10,313 bases of DNA from Dinochytrium kinnereticum. Its lineage: Eukaryota > Chytridiomycota > Chytridiomycetes > Chytridiales > Chytridiaceae. A program made the position numbers and the translations under genes. Location of the stretch: contig JADGJT010000601.1 in assembly GCA_027604005.1 (NCBI GenBank), positions 1-10,313 of the forward strand, in the 5' to 3' direction. How positions within the stretch are numbered: position 1 is the stretch's first letter; every line of letters begins with the position of its first letter. Shown in pieces: positions 7,871 through 10,313 of this stretch. The notes under the pieces are model-generated. The model had not been told where the DNA came from, ran no database searches, and saw only the letters and a program-made list of their open reading frames with translations.

Positions 7871-8651
7871 TTTCATCCTTTAAACTTGTGCAAGGGTAAA
7901 AGGTCATCCTGAGTTGGTCAGATATGTGATGTGGAACACAAACAGGTGGAGGCTCAAAGCATATTGAGGGGGTTGTTTATTTAATATCAGGGAATAATGA
8001 GAATGGTCAAGGAACTCTCAGGTAAACTTCATTACTCCCATTATACACCGCACACACTCACCACTATGGGCTCCTCTGAGGAATTAACATACCTTAAGTC
8101 TCTTCCCTAGACATCTGGCTTACTTGAAGTCCTGCGTGGAACTATGGTTTCCTGGATTCTAATCCTTCATCAGTAGATAGGTGTCCTATTCACCCAATGT
8201 GATAGTGTCATTGTACACTACTTAACGTGGCAAACATACCACATGAAATATATCAGCATTTTGAGTGCGAAGAAGGTTATCCAATAATTATAATTGTATG
8301 TTCTATATCTACTTTTCCCGCAAAATGGAGTTTTCATAGTTTTCCGATGAAGAGAACAATTTATAACACGGGATAAATACTGCTGGTGTGTATATGACTT
8401 TGCCATATGCTCATCAGTTGCCAAAAGAATTAAATTGACTTACAGAGAGTAAAAGCGTGTTAAAGCCAAGCCTACCAGCAATCCACAGCTGGGATATGGG
8501 ATTCCCCAAACACCGACAAAGCTTCTTAAGGCGAAAAACTATGCTCTTTGGCATTTTGTCAAAACGCTAGTTGAACTGAAACACCTTCAATTCAAGCAAC
8601 AAACCATTGCGGTCAAGCTAAATGTCTATAAATAGAGTTGCCCACATCATC
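7871..8651. other. AT-richer spacer, no gene recognised
   Basis: There is no coding stretch that I can support on either strand; the longest open frame (8218-8424, minus) resembles nothing and has no family motif. Composition is clearly more AT-rich than the genic part. This suggests decayed repeat or transposon-derived DNA, but no ends, target duplications or coding remains were found here. Confidence 0.5.
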
Positions 8652-8900
8652 AATGTCTTGTCGTAAACTTCGCGATCTGAAAGGCTTTAGTTTGTGACTA
8701 ACCCACCGTTTCATTGACGCTGAATTTGTTAGTACAGATTAACCCATCTCGAGTGCAAGGGCCCATAGAGGAAAAGATCAATTTAATAACGAGTATAGCA
8801 ATAGGACAAATTATCTTCCAAGGCCCAAACCACGCTTTTTCTCGTCTTGTGGCAGACTTTAGCGACCTAAAGGACGTTAGTTTCTGACTAACCTACCAAT

Positions 8901-8905
8901 TAATC
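8901..8905. repeat. Left target-site duplication TAATC
   Basis: TAATC here and at 9478-9482 flank the insertion in the array. In intact units this sequence is present once, between CTACCATT and GACGCTGAAT, so the duplication marks the insertion event. Confidence 0.65.
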
Positions 8906-9477
8906 TCTTCAAGCACTTTACAAAAAGGAATAAAGAATCAAGGCGGGCAAAATGCCCCCAGACAGGGATTGGGGGAGCCTCACCCTAAGACTTGTACTTG
9001 TTTGATTGATGTGGTTTTCTTGCAGAAGATCTTTTTATTTTTCAACATCAGATTATATCTAAAACTACAATGAGGGGGCCATCCTTTTATACCCCTCCAT
9101 GCTCTCACATCATCATGATCTCACCATTACATCCACCTTCCAATTAAACAGGATAAATAAACACGACAACTTAAAACAGCCAAGGGTTAACTGGCATTGA
9201 TAAAAGGAATTCTAAACAACAACGAAAACTTTCTGAAAGAAAACTTAGCGTGCGCCCCGGCCCATGCATAGAAACTTCTTCTCAGAGAGAAAGACGCGCT
9301 GATGACGTGCAAATGGTGATCCAGGGGAGACGCGGTGTTTTCTGAGGGTTGATGGGGTAAAAGGAAAAAAGTTAACAAGGTAGGCCGTCGTGTGTAAGAA
9401 GGCTGGTCCTTGTTCTCACTCCCAAGACACAGATGACTGGGAGGCAAAACTGGTATTAGGAAGAGTAGATCGCAACA
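8906..9477 (-). mobile_element. Insertion in the array, probable solo LTR
   Basis: These 572 bases are absent from the other units and sit between two copies of TAATC. Read on the minus strand the insert begins TGTTG. It has a TATA box (GGGGTATAAAAGG, 9083-9095) about 380 bases in, an AATAAAAAG signal (about 9031-9039) after it, and ends GAAGA at 8906. Size, 5-bp duplication, internal promoter and downstream poly(A)-like signal fit the LTR of a Ty1/copia or Ty3/gypsy retrotransposon left after recombination between LTRs. The expected CA at the 3' end is not seen, so that end may be mutated. No coding sequence is present. A non-autonomous element of another class is the alternative. Confidence 0.6.
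9083..9095 (-). promoter_or_regulatory. TATA box inside the putative LTR
   Basis: On the minus strand the sequence is GGGGTATAAAAGG, a near-perfect TATA element. It lies about 180 bases before the low-coordinate end of the insert, a placement typical of the U3/R boundary of an LTR. Confidence 0.5.
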
Positions 9478-9482
9478 TAATC
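9478..9482. repeat. Right target-site duplication TAATC
   Basis: This is the second copy of TAATC. It is followed at once by GTCACTTAATATGTTAGTACAG-like sequence, which continues the tandem unit that stops at 8905. Confidence 0.65.
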
Positions 9483-10313
9483 GTCACTTAATATGTTAGT
9501 ACAGTTTCACCCGCCTCAAATGCGAGGGCCCATAAAGGAAAAAATCCATTTCATAATCAGGTTTATACCAATGGGATAAATTACCTCCTGACCAACCACC
9601 CTTTAATCATACCTGAATCTGTTAATCCAGTGTTACCCACCTTCAGTGCGGGGAACTATAAAGGAAAAGATCGCTTCAATAACGAGGTGTTTAGCAATGG
9701 GACAAACTACCTTCCCAGGCCCATACCACGCTTCTTCTCGTCTTGTCATAGGCCTTCGCAATCTGAAAGGCGTTAGTTTCTGACCAACCTACACTTTAAT
9801 CGACGCTGAATTTGTTAATACAGTTTAACCCACCTCGAGTGCTGGGGCCCATAAAGGAAAAGATCAATTTAATATCGAGGTCTATAGCAAAAGGACAAAT
9901 TACCTTACTAGGTCCAAACCGCGCTTGTTCTCGTCTTGTCGTAGACCTTCGCGATGTGAAAGGTGTTTATTTCTGACCAACCTACCATTTAATCAGCGCT
10001 GAATTTGTTAATACAGTGTTACCCACCTCAGTGCTGGGGCCAATAAAGGAAAAGATCAATTTAATATCAAGGTCTTTAGCCATAGGACAAATTACCTTCC
10101 TAGGTCCAAACCGCGCTTGTTCTCGTCTTGTCGTAGACCTTCGCGGCCTGAAAGCGTTAAGTTTCTGACCAACCTCCTTAAATCGACGCTGATTATGTTA
10201 GTAGAGTTTTACTCACCTTGAGTGCGAGGGTTCATAAAGGAAAAGATCAATTTAATATCAAGCTGAATATGTTAGTAGAGTTTTACCCACCTCGAGTGCG
10301 AACGCCCATAAAG

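Larger units (their letters stand above)
8652..10313. repeat. Degenerate tandem array, unit 189-193 bp
   Basis: Two anchors recur in phase. GTCTTGT starts at 8655, 8844, 9740, 9933 and 10125. The GAAAAGATC-type anchor starts at 8771, 9538 (one change), 9664, 9857, 10049 and 10240. Full spacings are 189, 193, 192 and 191 bp. The 767-bp gap from 8771 to 9538 becomes 190 bp once the 572-bp insert and its 5-bp duplication are removed. Two units are shortened: 126 bp at 9538-9664 and about 74 bp at 10240-10313. Copies differ by scattered substitutions. The array runs off the end of the window, so its size is unknown. It has no evident coding content. Confidence 0.9.

Noticed and set aside
8218..8424. 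68-residue minus-strand open frame in the AT-rich spacer
   Set aside because: Its length is expected by chance in AT-rich DNA, and it matches no family that I recognise.
9187..9447. 86-residue minus-strand open frame inside the insertion
   Set aside because: It lies in the upstream (U3-like) part of the putative LTR, before its TATA box, and shows no protein motif.
8652..10313. CRISPR-like array
   Set aside because: The whole 190-bp unit is repeated, with no short repeats separated by unique spacers, and the host is eukaryotic.

Overview
The window looks like nuclear DNA of a fungus. It holds two protein genes split by many short GT-AG introns, with C- and G-rich coding sequence. The first encodes an ATP-dependent phosphoenolpyruvate carboxykinase of the fungal type, and the second an EME1/MMS4-like partner of MUS81. 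Pyrimidine-rich leaders and introns fit a fungus, but the phylum cannot be fixed from what I can see.

Layout. Positions 1-543 are the promoter and leader of the carboxykinase gene: microsatellites, a TATA-like box, and four matches to CCG-N7-CCG, the motif recognised by the Aspergillus gluconeogenesis regulators AcuK/AcuM. Positions 544-3096 are the carboxykinase gene, with six exons, five introns and 544 residues. Positions 3097-4690 are non-coding and rich in homopolymer runs, including a strong G-quadruplex-type tract on the minus strand. Positions 4691-7610 are the EME1-like gene, with six exons and 837 residues. Its N-terminus looks like a ubiquitin-binding CUE domain, and its middle carries a duplicated CDK-site-like motif. 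From about 7,860 the DNA becomes more AT-rich and appears gene-free. From about 8,652 to the end it is a degenerate tandem array with a unit of 189-193 bp. The array is interrupted by a 572-bp insertion (8906-9477) flanked by a 5-bp direct repeat, which reads best as a solo LTR in minus orientation.

The two genes lie on the same strand about 1.6 kb apart and act in unrelated processes: gluconeogenesis in the cytosol, and processing of recombination intermediates in the nucleus. Nothing suggests co-regulation. Both gene models join in frame at every junction and are supported by family motifs; no transcript data were available. The strongest leads are the CCG-N7-CCG cluster, the CUE-like domain on EME1, and the satellite array with its nested insertion.
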